A stretch of 64,000 nt of DNA from the NCBI RefSeq assembly GCF_000247695.1, contig NW_004624795.1:2661682-2725681 (forward strand), given 5' to 3'. Below the pieces are notes generated by a model, which was given only the letters and a program-made list of their open reading frames with translations, made no database searches and had not been told where the DNA came from. Position numbers and translations under genes: made by a program. This DNA comes from Heterocephalus glaber. Its lineage: Eukaryota > Chordata > Mammalia > Rodentia > Bathyergidae. Below, piece after piece: positions 11,641 through 23,372 of this stretch (the stretch's first letter is position 1; each line of letters starts with the position of its first letter).

Positions 11641-12654
11641 TCCTAGCAGAGACGAAATGGAGTGAGCTATGGTACCAAGGAATAAGACATCATGAAGCAG
11701 AGAGTGAACTGCTTCCAAATTTCAGAATCCCCAGTGACCCCAGCCCTAACATGAGCACTCACCAGTAGATACAGACCTTCTTGCTACATAGCTTTTCAAC
11801 AAAAGCAGAAAATCCTAGAGAAGAGTAGAGTGGAGGAAACCTCAGCTCTGAACAACTACGAAATGACTCATGGAACAACAAGTGTTGTTAAAGGCAGCTT
11901 CAGATCCTCTTCTCCCGGTATCTGTAAAACAAAGGCAGGAGAAATCGATAGTCATCTCTTCATGCCCTGAGAGCTGATTGTAACCGAGGACCTTACTGTT
12001 CTTATATCAGACTAGAATTCAACCAGAGACAAAAGTGTACTTGAGGCATCAAACCGGTTACAACCAAACTCTGATCCGTTGCTAAAATGATCTGCTGAAA
12101 ACTTGTCCAATCCTTCTTAGACATTAACTGCTTGAATAAACATGTCCGTCCAATCTGGTAGTACTTGCATGGAAGACTATCATCTATTTCAGTTTTTCTT
12201 ATTAACAGTGAAGAAATATCATTTGATTTCAAAATACAAAGAAACCAATAACCCAACAGCACAAAAATATAACAGGCTCAAAAAAGGCCAGTTGAAGCAA
12301 TCAAAGAGAAGGATACTTGGTTAAGCCTGAAATTAATGCTGATGCTAAAGCTCTAACAACATGAACCTAAAGTTACATGTTGGGAAAGTTTCCTCTTCAT
12401 CCCATCCAGAACATTAATTACATCTGATTATCAGGGATGTTCTCTTCCATTGAGAAATCACAAAGCAAATTTAATAGAGTTATATTTTCAGAAAAGAATC
12501 ACCAGTCATCAAAACCTCTGGAAGATTGTCATTCTGAATTTTTTTTTTTTGCTTTGTTCCACTTTTTTTTTTCTTGATAGATTGAATGCCCCCAGGGCTC
12601 TGAGCCAGCTTCAGAAAAACAGCCAGTAGAGTAGGTTCATGAAAAAGAAATTAT
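11641..12654. other. Upstream flank of KRT24
   Basis: No coding exon or transposon recognised. Two T-runs near 12539-12575. Any KRT24 enhancer would have to be found by conservation. Confidence 0.4.
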
Positions 12655-12806
12655 CCAATTACAGATTAGCAAGGCTGTAAAAGGGATTAGGAAGTGACAG
12701 AAGGGAGGAACACCCTACAAGGGTCTACGTAAAGGCCAAAAAGGCAGCCTAGCACAAGCTCCTGTCTTCTCCTCTCCTGCTCACCTGACGCATCTGCAGG
12801 ACCGGC
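12655..12806 (+). promoter_or_regulatory. KRT24: Probable KRT24 core promoter and 5' UTR
   Basis: A CCAAT motif lies at 12655-12659 and a TATA-like TGTAAAAG at 12676-12683, which would place transcription start near 12706-12712 and give a 5' UTR of about 95-100 bases. A second weak TA-rich motif (CGTAAAGG, near 12725) would give a 50-base 5' UTR, which is also plausible for a keratin. The pyrimidine-rich stretch just before the ATG (about 12758-12785) would be 5' UTR. Based on motifs only. Confidence 0.35.
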
Positions 12807-15800
12807 ATGTCTTGCTTGTCTGGCGTCTCCTCCTTCAGGGCTGGAGGCAGCAGGATGTCCACTGGTGGAAGCAGCTCTGCCTGGGGCTTCCAAGGAGGAG
12901 CTGGCAGCTGTGGCCTGAGTGGGGGATTTAGCGGTGGCTTTGGAGGTGGCACCGGAGGAGGCTTTGGGAGCTGCTCCATAGAGGGCAGGTGGGGAGCAGG
13001 CTCAGGCTCTGGGGCTGGCTTTGGCGGGGGCTCTGGCTTCGGTGGAGCTTCTGGATTCAGCAGCGGTGCTAGCGGGGGCTTCTGCAGCTATGGGGGTGGC
13101 ACAGGAGGTGGCTTTGGTGGGGGCTCTGGTGATGCGGGGCTTCTCCCTGGGAATGAGAAGCAGACCATGCAGAACCTCAATGACCGCCTGGCCAGTTACC
13201 TGGGCAAGGTCCGGGCCCTGGAGGAAGCCAACACTGATCTGGAGAATAAAATCAAGGAGTGGTATGACAAATTTGGGCCTGGGTCTAGAGATGGTGGGAC
13301 CAGAAGAGATTACAGCCATTACTACTCCATTCTTGAAGATCTCAGGAAGCAGGTGAGACACTGCCCGTGGCTGAGTTTCTGTGGTAGATCTTACACTTTT
13401 TTCAGATAATGTGCTACAATGAAAATTTTAAACCAAGGGATTATTTGAAAATATATCTGCTTGTCATAAATGCAAAAAGGGACCTGGTACGTCTTGATTA
13501 TGGTGATCCTTTACATGATATCCTACTGCATTAATTTCCTGTTTGTGTCTCAAATCTGAGTATTTCTACAAAAGAGTAAAGTTTACACAATACCAGGCAG
13601 CTAACCAACAGGTATATATAAGAATGATGGCAGTAAGTCTATATTAGGTAGGGCTGGGGATTTAGCTCAGGGGTGCTGCTGCCTGCCTTGCAAGTGCAAG
13701 GTCCCAAGTTCGATCCCCGGTACCAAAAATTAATAATAATAAAATTTAAAAGTTTATATTAGGTTAATCTATTTTGTGATTAATTCTGACAGGTTGGCAT
13801 ATTTTAGTATCTTGTGAGATTTAAGTAATCTTTAGGACTATTTTTCTTCCTAGAAAATCTAGTGTAAATATTGTATAAGAGGACAGTAGAACCAAAAATG
13901 TTTAGCCACCATTGTACGGGAAAAGGCATTTCCTGGAAGTGAAAATCCATTTTTGCACTATTTTCTGAGAGCGCTTAGGGAATAAATGATTCTCCAAGCA
14001 GTGGAAATATACAAACGGCTGAGTCCTAGAAGCTGGGGTCTGTGCCTAATTCCAGTAAATGTGCCAACTGATATCCTCTCTGCAGAAAGATGTCATCCTA
14101 CATAGACAGGTATCTTCCCTAAGCCAGCAAGCCCTTCACCTCTCAGTGAGTGATGCAGGAGACATCCACCCTCATCCGCAGGCCAGAGGACACAGGGTGA
14201 AAGCCACCTGTCATCTGCTCACTATTTATTGTCTCTTTTCTAGATCACAGCTGCCACTACTGAAAATGCTAGGACCATGTTGCAAACCGACAATGCCAGG
14301 CTGGCTGCTGATGACTTCAGGCTGAAGTAAGAAATGAGAAGAAAAGTAAAATTCAACCTAAGTTTGCTTTAAAATTTCGTAAGCATGCCAAAGGGAAACT
14401 ACAGATGCCGTCGATCCACAAAATGAAAAGCAGGCAAATTTGGAGGAGAATTTTGTTATAAAATTATTTGCTAGGATCAGAATTAATACTGGATCTCTAG
14501 TTATGGGGGGAGGAGTCTCCGTTCATCACAACTCTCAGAGGGGAAGCCTCGCCCCACATATAAGGAAGGGGGGGTGGGCATCCAGCGGTCCTCGAGCTGC
14601 CTGCCCTCCTGCCACCCCTCCAGGTACGAGCACGAGCTGTCCCTGCGGCAGGGCGTGGAGGCCGACATCAACGGGCTGCGCAGGGTGCTGGACGAGCTGA
14701 CCCTGTCCAAGACCGACCTGGAGATGCAGATCGAGGGCCTCACGAAGGAGCTGGCCTACCTGAAGAGGAACCACGAGGAGGTGAGGGCAAGCCCATCTAC
14801 CAGCGACCCTGGCTTTCCTCCCTCATCCACTCTTTCAGAATCAACTCGGTGTTATCTAAACGCACTTCCCTCATGCGATGGCCCCAGAGTAAAACTGAGC
14901 GTATTCTTCCTGAGCATGGGTCGGGCAGTGTCCTAGTTTCATGCTGGTTTTGCTTTTCCAATATTCACCCTTGTGGTCTTTTTGCCCTGTGGGCTAGGAA
15001 ATGAAGAGTGTGCAAGGGAGCTCCGGGGGGAACGTGACCGTGCAGGTGAACGCCGCCCCAGGAGTTGACCTGACCAAGTTGCTGAACGACGTGCGGGCAC
15101 AGTACGAGCAGCTGGCCGAGCAAAACCGCCGGGAGGTGGAGGAGCGGTACAACGAGCAGGTTTGCCAAGCCCGCAGCCTCACAAGAGCCGCTGCTGCTCG
15201 CTCCCCAGCCTGCAAACTGCGTTTTATTTCTGTTTAGAGTGCATCATTCCAGGCACAGATCTCTACCAATGCTGGGGCAGCCAGTTCTGCCAAAACGGAG
15301 ATAACAGAGCTGAAACGTACCCTGCAAGCCCTGGAAATTGAGCTCCAGTCCCAACTGGCCATGGTACGTGCAGATAGCATTTTCCAGTGCCAACAGGGAC
15401 CTCAGCAAATGCAGTTTTTTCTTTGGCAAAACGTTCACCAGGCACCTCATGAAAGCAGTGTTAAAGAGGAGCATACTGTGGCTCTAGAAAGCAAAAAGCA
15501 GTTGAAGGCAACTCGTTCTGTTTCCCTAAAAGATTTCCTATTTAGCAGCCAATGCCAACAAAAAGTAAAGAAGCAATGCTAAAAAAAACAACATAGATTG
15601 CGACTAGGTGAAAGGACACCTCTAATGTTATATAAAGTAGTGGCATTTTAAAAGCCATTTGTTGACTTATCTTCATCATAGTTTTTTTTTAATTTGCATT
15701 TGGTGACAGAAAAGCTCCCTGGAAGGGACCCTGGCTGACGCAGAAGTGGGCTACGTGGCTCAGCTGTCAGGGATTCAGATGAAGATCGGCAGCCTGGAGG

Positions 15801-16495
15801 AGCAGATTTGCCAGATCCGGAGGGAGACTGAGTGTCAGAACAGAGAATACGAGGTGCTGCTGGACATCAAGACACGCCTGGAGCGGGAGATCGAGACCTA
15901 CCGCCGCCTGCTCAACGGAGAGCGAGGGTAAGTGATGTCCCTGTGCGCACAGCCACAACTCAGGGGGTTATCTTTTAAACCAAAAAGGGACCGGAGGTTG
16001 GAGTGGTACGTATAAAGTAATAAAGTCACAGGCAGGGGCAATCAAAACCCACTGAAGACATATCACAGAGATTCCCCAGGACAGAGGGCTCCTCCTCCCT
16101 TTGCAAATGTAATTTTTCTTTTCCCCAGTGGCTCTGGTTTTGAAAGATCCGAGGACTTGGTAACCGGTAACTCAAGATCTGAAAGTCAAGGAAGAGGTAA
16201 GCATTTTTTGGTGCTGATGATCATTTTGTATTTTAAAGGTAGAGGCACGCTGGGCTGGTCTTATTCAAGTGTCTGCTATTGTTTCTATCATCGTGGCCAG
16301 AGAGAAGCTACTTGATGCGTGGCGTGGCAGTCCCTTTATCTGTGTGTCTGTGACAGTTTCTGGTCTGACATTGTGACCTCGTGATTTTCAGACCCTAACA
16401 AGACGAGGGTGACGAAGACCATCATAGAAGAGGTGGTGGACGGCCGAGTTGTCTCCTCTCAAGTCAGCAGCATTTCTGAGGTGAAAATCAAGTAA
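12807..16495 (+). CDS. KRT24: Keratin 24, type I intermediate filament protein (8 exons, complete)
   Basis: Type I (acidic) keratin that pairs with a type II keratin to build cytoplasmic intermediate filaments in epithelium. Exons: 12807-13352, 14244-14326, 14624-14780, 14998-15159, 15238-15363, 15710-15927, 16129-16196, 16392-16495. All introns are GT-AG, and internal sizes 83/157/162/126/218 are the classic type I keratin pattern. The model gives 487 aa. Residues 1-116 are a Gly/Ser-rich head starting MSCLSG. The rod runs from about 117 to 428, with helix-initiation motif [19 protein letters not shown] near 124-142 and helix-termination motif [22 protein letters not shown] at its end. The short tail ends [13 protein letters not shown]. 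The head, the coil-1 segment [17 protein letters not shown] and the tail resemble human KRT24 as I remember it (525 aa); head and exon 7 are shorter here. Residue 133 is Gly (codon 13203-13205) where type I keratins normally have Asp. Start choice: first ATG, in a keratin-like MSC context, no upstream in-frame extension. Confidence 0.97.
13650..13740 (+). mobile_element. ID-type SINE in KRT24 intron 1
   Basis: Starts GGGCTGGGGATTTAGCTCAG, has the B-box AAGTTCGATCC and ends GGTACCAAAAA followed by a TAA-rich tail. Confidence 0.9.
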
Positions 16496-16720
16496 GCAGT
16501 TTTCAGATCAACAAGACCATCTTCTGGAGAAGAGATCAAGAAGGCCAGGAGAGAGGCACCGCTCTGCGTCCCTCCAGGGAGAATCTTCAGTCCAGACAGA
16601 CACCCAGCCAGTGTCTCCGCACACGCCTCCTTTCTTAGGAAATCCTCTGAAAAGCTGAAATGACAACTTTTGCTCTAATTGCTTCTATGCTTCAATAAAC
16701 TCATTTTGGCAAACTCACAA
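16496..16720 (+). terminator. KRT24: KRT24 3' UTR and polyadenylation signal
   Basis: The stop codon TAA ends at 16495. A canonical AATAAA lies at 16694-16699, about 200 bases downstream, followed by a T-rich stretch from 16728. Cleavage is expected near 16715-16725, giving the short 3' UTR usual for keratins. Confidence 0.85.
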
Positions 16721-17770
16721 ATTCATTCTTGATTTTTTATTACAATTTATTGTTATATTTATTTACACGATTGCTTCTGCTGAATGACCACTGTTCTCAG
16801 TGACCTAGGTATGAATTCACAAGCGAGTTTTTAAGACAATTAACATTTTATTGAGGAATGCAGCTGTCAACTATGAAATAGCTTCATTATTACATTGCTA
16901 ATATTAATTCATTATTTACATTTTCTCATCCTCAGAAAATAAAGATTACAACCATTTTATGTGGGTGTTTTGAACAACATCACAGCAATGGAATGAGATC
17001 ACAGCTGAGATTACACTTCTGTGTCCCTGACAATATAGCAAACAGCTTGGCCTACAGGAAATGATAAGATTATTTTCCAAATCCACTTACAATTAATTCA
17101 TGTCTCATTTCATTACATCCAGACCCAAACAAAATATTGCATCAGTTAAAAAAGAAACATAAGGTACACCGCTCACTTTAAGAAGTTTACATTGTAGAGG
17201 GGGAGGAAAGATAAAATAAGGGAGATAGCAAGGAATAAAAAGACGCTGATGGAAAAGGGCTTCGTTTCACAATCCTCGTCACAAGTGTCGCAGGATCAGA
17301 CAGGACATGTTCACAGAACGTTAAGGAGATGGGCCAAGTAAAGTGCCTTGCGGAACAAGGCCAGGTAGGAGACGTGGTGCCAGATTTCCTAAGATCCTGA
17401 GAAGCTCTAAGAAAGGAGGTGCCTGGTGTTTATTCCTTTGCCAATCTAGCCACATAGTGTCACCTGGCCACATCGGTATTTCTTTTCCCCACTGCCCCTT
17501 CCTAGGTCTTTTACCCCACAGATGGTCACATGTGCAGGAGCTCTGAAGCCACATAGCTTCGTCCTGTTTGGAGCACGAAGTCTCTTAAGGTAGGGTACGG
17601 GGTGATACGGGGCCCAGGAAGAACCATGGCCAACCCAGGCTAGACAGAGACATTCAAGCTCAGGGAATTTAATATGACCAGATCGAGAATCAGAGCAGCA
17701 TTCCCACAAGCCCTCCCCCACCAAAAGAGCACAGACACGGCATAAAAGGCCAAATCTAACTTTAGAAAAG
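16721..17770. other. Intergenic, nothing recognised
   Basis: A/T-rich to about 17300, then mixed composition. No exon-like open frame. Confidence 0.4.
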
Positions 17771-17912
17771 GGTGAACCTGGGCCAGGTGTGATGCCACAC
17801 ACCTGTAATCCCACCACTTGGGAGGCTGAGGCAGGAGGATCACTGCAAGTTCCAGGCCAGCCTGGGCTACATAGTGAGACCCTGTCTCAAAAAACAAACA
17901 TAAAACAAAATT
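17771..17912 (+). mobile_element. B1-like SINE
   Basis: GGGCCAGGTGTGATGCCACA to GAGACCCTGTCTCAAAAAAC. Confidence 0.93.
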
Positions 17913-18483
17913 TAAAAAGATGAACCTGAATTGTATTTGTGACATCTATACCTTCAAATATAAAAATGAGAGCCATATAAGAATTTCTGATCTTAAAAGA
18001 AATTCTAAAAATAAAAAGGATTTCTGATCTTAACTCTCCAAACAAAGAATGTTTCTATCTTCTAGACACACTGAATGAAGCATACACATGAGCCTCTAGT
18101 TTATGGCAACGTCTTCAATTGCTCAGGTACAGCTAAGCATAAAATCACTACCCAAAAATATGCAATATTGTCTTAAGTGGAACACGTTTCTTGTCAAATC
18201 ATTACAGTAAATGAAAGCATCAGTGCTTCTCTTCCACTAAAAAAAGTTAAGAAACACAAAGTTAAGAATATGAAACAGCAGATTCAGCCTGGTTGTTTTT
18301 CTAGAAATGGAAATGTTTGGCATAGCCCCCGGCTCTCGGATCAGTGCTCTTCTTGTTGTCTGGGGCCTGTGTTTCTGGTCAGTAGCATCCTTGTGACACA
18401 GGTACGAGGCCACTCTGAAAAGAATCCGGAGGTGAATCCCTCTCTCTGTTTCCCTTGGCCTGTGTTAGAATGCTGCATCTGTA

Positions 18484-18595
18484 GCCAGATGTAGTCCCCA
18501 CCTGTCATCCTAGCACTCCAGGAGGCTGAGGCAGGAGGATCCCAAGTTCAAGTCAGCCTGGGAAACTTTGCAACTTTTCAAATTTAAAAATAAAA
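18484..18595 (+). mobile_element. B1-like SINE, diverged
   Basis: CCAGATGTAGTCCCCACCTG, GGAGGCTGAGGCAGGAGGAT, then an A/T-rich tail. Confidence 0.85.
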
Positions 18596-18763
18596 TAAGA
18601 AGAACGCTGCATTTGCACTAAGGGATTATTTACAAATACAGAAAAATCCAGCTCATAGATACCAAGAGACTGAAACCAATGCGTTGTTCAGAACAAGTTC
18701 AATTTTTAATAAAGTAACTATGGAACTATTTTATTTAGGATCATGGAGTTTATTTAGAATACT

Positions 18764-18848
18764 GAGCCAGGGATTTAGCTCAGTGGCTCCACTGCCTGCC
18801 TCACAAGCGCAAGGACCCGAGTTCAATCCCCAGTACAAAAAAAAAACA
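18764..18848 (+). mobile_element. ID-type SINE
   Basis: GCCAGGGATTTAGCTCAGTG, GAGTTCAATCC, CAGTACAAAAAAAAAA. Confidence 0.93.
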
Positions 18849-19082
18849 AAATAGAATAGTGAATAAAATATGAAGAACAGAGTACTCTTATATTGTTATC
18901 TGTCCTAAAACTTCTTTAGAACTATGCAACAAAAATATTTCTTTGAAAACTCTGATGTCCAGCTCTCTGGTGAGCTATTAAGTGAGAAGATACGTTTCTT
19001 TCTTCAGGTGACGCATGCTTGAGGAGGGAGCGAGGTACCAGTACGCTCACGGAGTTTCCCCTGTTGGCTTTTGTTCCAGAGA

Positions 19083-19137
19083 CTCGTAGGGTTTGTTCTT
19101 GTCTTTCTGGCCTCCAAGGACAAAGGACAAGAAGGGT
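19083..19137 (+). repeat. 55-bp segment repeated at 20804-20858 (copy 1)
   Basis: Shares GTCTTTCTGGCCTCCAA and CAAAGGACAAGAAGGGT with the second copy, with only a few mismatches and one indel. Flanks do not match, so this is not part of a longer duplication that I can see. Confidence 0.7.
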
Positions 19138-19389
19138 GGGGTAGATGTGGCATCTGTCTTCACAGATTAGGAACAAGAAAGGTGTGTAGCAGGCGGCCCA
19201 GAGGAAATAGCTCGAGGATCTGAGACTCCAAGGAAAGAGGTCCAAGCTTGCCTGGTGACTTCATGGAATTACACCGTGTTTACCCAGGAGGAGACAAAGG
19301 GAGGAACATAAATCACCCCAAATGCAGCTCAAGTACTATTATCCAGGCAACCTCCAAAATATTGAAAGTAAAAAAAACGATCATCATTC

Positions 19390-19568
19390 TGTCAGTGCTG
19401 AAGGGCAGGAGGGCAGGAGAATCACAAGTTGGAGCCCAACCTGGGCAACTTAGCAACTTAGTGAGACCCCGTCTCAAAAGAAAGAATTTTAAAAGGCTGG
19501 GGATTTACCTCAGTGTGAAGGTCCTGGGTTCAATCCCCAGTACCACAAAAAACAACAACAACAAAATC
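19390..19568 (+). mobile_element. B1-ID composite SINE
   Basis: Truncated B1 part (CAACCTGGGCAACTTAGCAA) joined to an ID-like part (GGCTGGGGATTTACCTCAGT ... GGGTTCAATCCCCAGTACC) with a (CAA)n tail. Confidence 0.85.
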
Positions 19569-19874
19569 AATGGCTCAAACACGACAGTGGATCACAGGAA
19601 ATACTGGCCAACCCCTTTTGAACACAATTTAGTCATTTGTAATATCAAGTCTACACAAAAGGATAAGAGGAAAGAATCCGCCACTTACTTTAAGATTGGC
19701 AATTCTATGGCACAGAAAGGACAGCCCCAGAGAATGTCACAGGAGCTGTGCTGAGTACAGAGCCCTGGGTCCTTGACAGGGGAGGGAGGAAGTGTTTGCC
19801 TTGAGATTCACTTAACAAAACTGCAGTAGGCTTCTCATTGTGTACCCCAGGCTTACTTCTGATAACACAGCAGA

Positions 19875-20228
19875 GCTGGGGCTCAAGGGTGTCCCCCAAA
19901 GTCCTGCATGAGGAGCTTGCCTTCAGGGATGGTCTGGGAGGTTGGCCTTTGAGAGTTAGGCTGCAGTAGAAAGTCCTCAGGTCCATTGCAAGCTACTCTC
20001 AGACCCCAGTCTCTCTCCAGCTTCCGGTTTTGCAGTGCAGCATCTCCTCCCGCATCCTCTCCCACCAGCACCCCCTGCCACAAGGTGACTCAGACAGGGG
20101 TGACCCTCCTCACAGCTGACACCATGCTCTGAACTTCTGGCAGCCATGACTTTGAGCTTGATAAACCTCTTTTGTCTATAAAGTCAGCCTGCCTTGGGTA
20201 TTGTGCTATAGTAACAAAAACAAGACAA
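19875..20228 (+). mobile_element. MaLR-type LTR, diverged
   Basis: AAGGGTGTCCCCCAAAGTCC near the start, then GATAAACCTCTTTTGTCTAT and GGGTATTGTGCTATAGTAAC near the end, the arrangement of mammalian MaLR solo LTRs. Non-coding. Confidence 0.55.
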
Positions 20229-21187
20229 ATCCTGGCAGGATCCACATGATCTGGAGAAGAACAAAAAATGTACCTATATATAAGTCACAGCTATCATAGG
20301 AAAAAGAAAAGATTGCCAAACAGTGTTGTAATACCCTATCAATGTGCAGCTATAAAATATCAGTAAAATATACAGTGACTTGTGAACAAATTTGTTGGGA
20401 AATTTTTCACAACTTTTAGGAAATTTTCTTTATCCTTCTCGAAACAGACATAGGGACCACCCAGAGGTTGTAGAGAAGACTTGAAGCTCAGCCCAGAAAT
20501 GCAGGTTGGCTGTCAGCTGGGAGCAACAGGCCAACATTTCAAAGACAGATGCTTTCTTCTAACCCGCCCATCCCCAAATCCGTCCAAAGTCCTAGGACCA
20601 GTTTTAAAGCTGTAACCACTGAAGATAACAAGGGATTGTGTGGAATTATAATATGGAGTATTCCAAGAAGTTAAAAGGACAAGACCACTCGGTCGGAGCT
20701 GCTAATAAACATCTGTCACAATTGTAGGGAGAGAAATTCTCTCAGCCATCAGCGCTCACAATTTAACAACTTAAGTCCTCTTAGGTTTCTTTTATGCCAG
20801 GACATTCGTAGGGTTGTTCTCGTCTTTCTGGCCTCCAATGCCAAAGGACAAGAAGGGTCCTAAGCCCGGTCGTTTTCATAGCCCATACTCACCTGAAGCC
20901 CAGCGCTCGAAAGACACCCTCAGAAGTACTGTTCAATTCCCATTGTTCCCAAACCCTCCTCCTACATCTGGATACACAAAAAGGCTTCTGAATTTCCAGA
21001 ACAGTTTCCCATTGAGGTAGAAAGGAGAGACCTGTGGAAGCCGGAGAGCAGAAGAGCTATCAAAGATGCCCTTGGCCTAGTCCAGGGAGAAGCACACTCC
21101 CAAAGGCCCTGGGCCCATTAATACTAATGCTGGATTCCACCTCAAGGGACAGTGGACCCCAGCTCTCTATGCAGTACAGAAGCTGGG
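20229..21187. other. Intergenic, nothing firm
   Basis: Holds copy 2 of the 55-bp repeat (20804-20858). Otherwise no gene or repeat recognised. Confidence 0.4.
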
Positions 21188-21375
21188 CCCTAAACCAGAC
21201 ATAGCAATGCATGCCTGTAATCCCAGAATTCAGGAGGCTGAGGCAGGAGGATCACTTCGAGTTCAAGACCAGCCCGGGCTACACAGTAAATTCAAGGCCA
21301 GCTTGAACTACCTAGTGAGACTCTGTCTCAAAAAAACAAAAAAGAAGAAGGAGGAGGAGGAAGAGGAGCAGCAGT
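21188..21375 (+). mobile_element. B1-like SINE with internal duplication and purine-rich tail
   Basis: CCAGACATAGCAATGCATGC, two GAGTTCAAGACCAGC/ATTCAAGGCCAGC units, CTCTGTCTCAAAAAAACA, then (GAAGAG)-like tail. Confidence 0.9.
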
Positions 21376-22929
21376 AACAGCAGCTGAGTCCTAGCAAGGT
21401 GGTCCAGCATCTTCAGAATCTCAGAGTGGCAGCAAAGCTGAGGCTGAGACAGAGGGGCAACTATTCCATTAAAAGCTACATTTTTATAAGCAAAAAGTGC
21501 ATGTTACATGCAATGTAAGCAACAGCCATTCTAAAACTGGTGTAGGGATAAAGTGTAGGAGACGTCCTATAAAGGATTTTGTAAAAGAAAAAAAAATTTA
21601 TTCATCTGCAGCCTTTTGAGAAATGTAATCGTGGTTTCCAGGCATCCTCTGCTCTCTCTGAAAACCCCCTACCACCAATTCATGACTGAGGTTACTGGTG
21701 CCGGGAATGAAGGCTTTGAGGAATGCCTTTTTTGTATCTATCACAACTTCTACTCATCAATGCAAACACCCCCTTCTAAGAGAATGCACTGGGCTCTAGG
21801 CTTCCCTCATTCCTGGCAGCTATCTGTAAATAAATTACTTTTTGTTAGTTTGCCGAAGATCAAGAGGCCAGATCTTTATGCATATGAGGGCCTTCTGGGA
21901 TCCTGTTAAGATGGGGCCATTCTTTTCTTTCCTCTTTGTGTGCTCCACACCCAGAAGTTTTCAGAAAGATCCAATATCAGTGCTCTTGGTTTCTGTTACA
22001 ATCACAGCAACATAAAAATCACAGAATTTTAACAAGCTGGGCACTGATTTTTACTACAGCCACCCACACAGAATAGAAATTCTTTCTGAGAGATTATTCT
22101 AGATTATTCTCCTGACTGAAGGTGCCTCAGCTTAGAAAGTTCATGACTTTCCAACACAGCCCATCCGATTTAAGACCAGTTTTCCTCACACTGAGCCAAA
22201 TCTGTCTCCCTGTGTAACCTCTGCACTCTGATCTTGGGTCAAGCCTTTGAAGCTGCTTAAAATGTCCACTGTATTTCTCTTTTTAGGAAAAAAAAATTCC
22301 TAATTTCTTTAGCCGTGTCTCCTCTGCCATTGTCTCCATATCTTCATTCTCCGGGCCACGCGTTTTAGAAATAATGGACATATTTACAGTTAAATATTGA
22401 CCGCTCCGGAGGCTGGCTTTTTAAGTCTTCCTGTGTCATGGAACACCAGCAGCCAAAGTCGCTCAGAAATGGTGGACTGGGAGTCTGCAGAGAAACTTTA
22501 ACCTTCCTCTGATGCTTTGATCTCCTGGAACTTCGTGTTTTATTCTGCTTACACATATAATACTTCTTGGACAGACTTGATATGAATGTGTCTCAGCACC
22601 AGCTCACGGCGGGTCAGGGCAAGAGTGTGGCACACACAGGTTCTAGTGTCCTTCGGTTGTGGATTTCAAGTGCAACCCTTAGCGAGGTCAACCCCACCCT
22701 TCAGAATGACAGCCGAGTGCTTGGACACGGAGGGCACGGTCCCTTCACATGAAAGGGAAATACACACTCTGGAGGTCATACACGGTGAACCCATGCTTAC
22801 GTTCATACAGGAAGCACAACTTGCAAAAAAGAGTGTTTTTCTTTTTAGAATGAGAAGAAATCCTAAAAATGGAAAAATGTTCTAGCTGAAAAACTCAATG
22901 AAATTCATTATTTACAAGAGTACAGTTGA
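21376..22929. other. Intergenic, nothing recognised
   Basis: About 1.5 kb without recognised repeats. Largest open frames are 97-99 codons and show no family features. Confidence 0.4.
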
Positions 22930-23022
22930 AGGGCCAGGGATGTAGCTCAGTGGTGCTGTGCCTGCCTGGCAAGTGCAAGGTCCTGAGTTTGATCCCCGGT
23001 ACTGGAAAATTTGGAAAAAAAA
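22930..23022 (+). mobile_element. ID-type SINE
   Basis: GGGCCAGGGATGTAGCTCAG, GAGTTTGATCC, GGTACTGGAAAA. Confidence 0.92.
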
Positions 23023-23231
23023 GAATATTATTGAGATTCTATGACCAAATGAAGAAGTGCCAACTCATTCATGATTCATAGGTAAGAATTCTTCAGCAGG
23101 CAGTTTCAGATGAGCATCCTGAGAAGAGCCATCATGCGGTTCTGAGGATGCTCTAATTTCCTACCTTATGAGTATGTGAAAGCTCTCAACGCCCAAGAGG
23201 CAAATTACGATCACTGTGTCCCAAGAAATAA

Positions 23232-23372
23232 AAATGTTTCAAGAGGTGGAGGGAAGGGGAAGGAGGAGAATGCAGATGTGTTTTGTACCTGTACCAGCTC
23301 CTGGTGGTGAATATCATCACTGCATACTGCAAATATGGACTGATAATAAAACACTCTCTTTACAAAGAAGTA
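23232..23372 (+). mobile_element. Lineage-specific L1-like 3' tail (second copy)
   Basis: Purine-rich block GGTGGAGGGAAGGGGAAGGA, then GGTGAATATCATCACTGCAT and GGACTGATAATAAAAC, the same layout as the insert at 7000-7139. Confidence 0.5.

Noticed and set aside
13021..13356. 111-codon + frame and 119-codon - frame over KRT24 exon 1
   Set aside because: Shadows of the Gly/Ser-rich keratin head in other frames.
19248..19754. 168-codon open frame
   Set aside because: Passes straight through the B1-ID composite SINE at 19390-19568, so it is chance.
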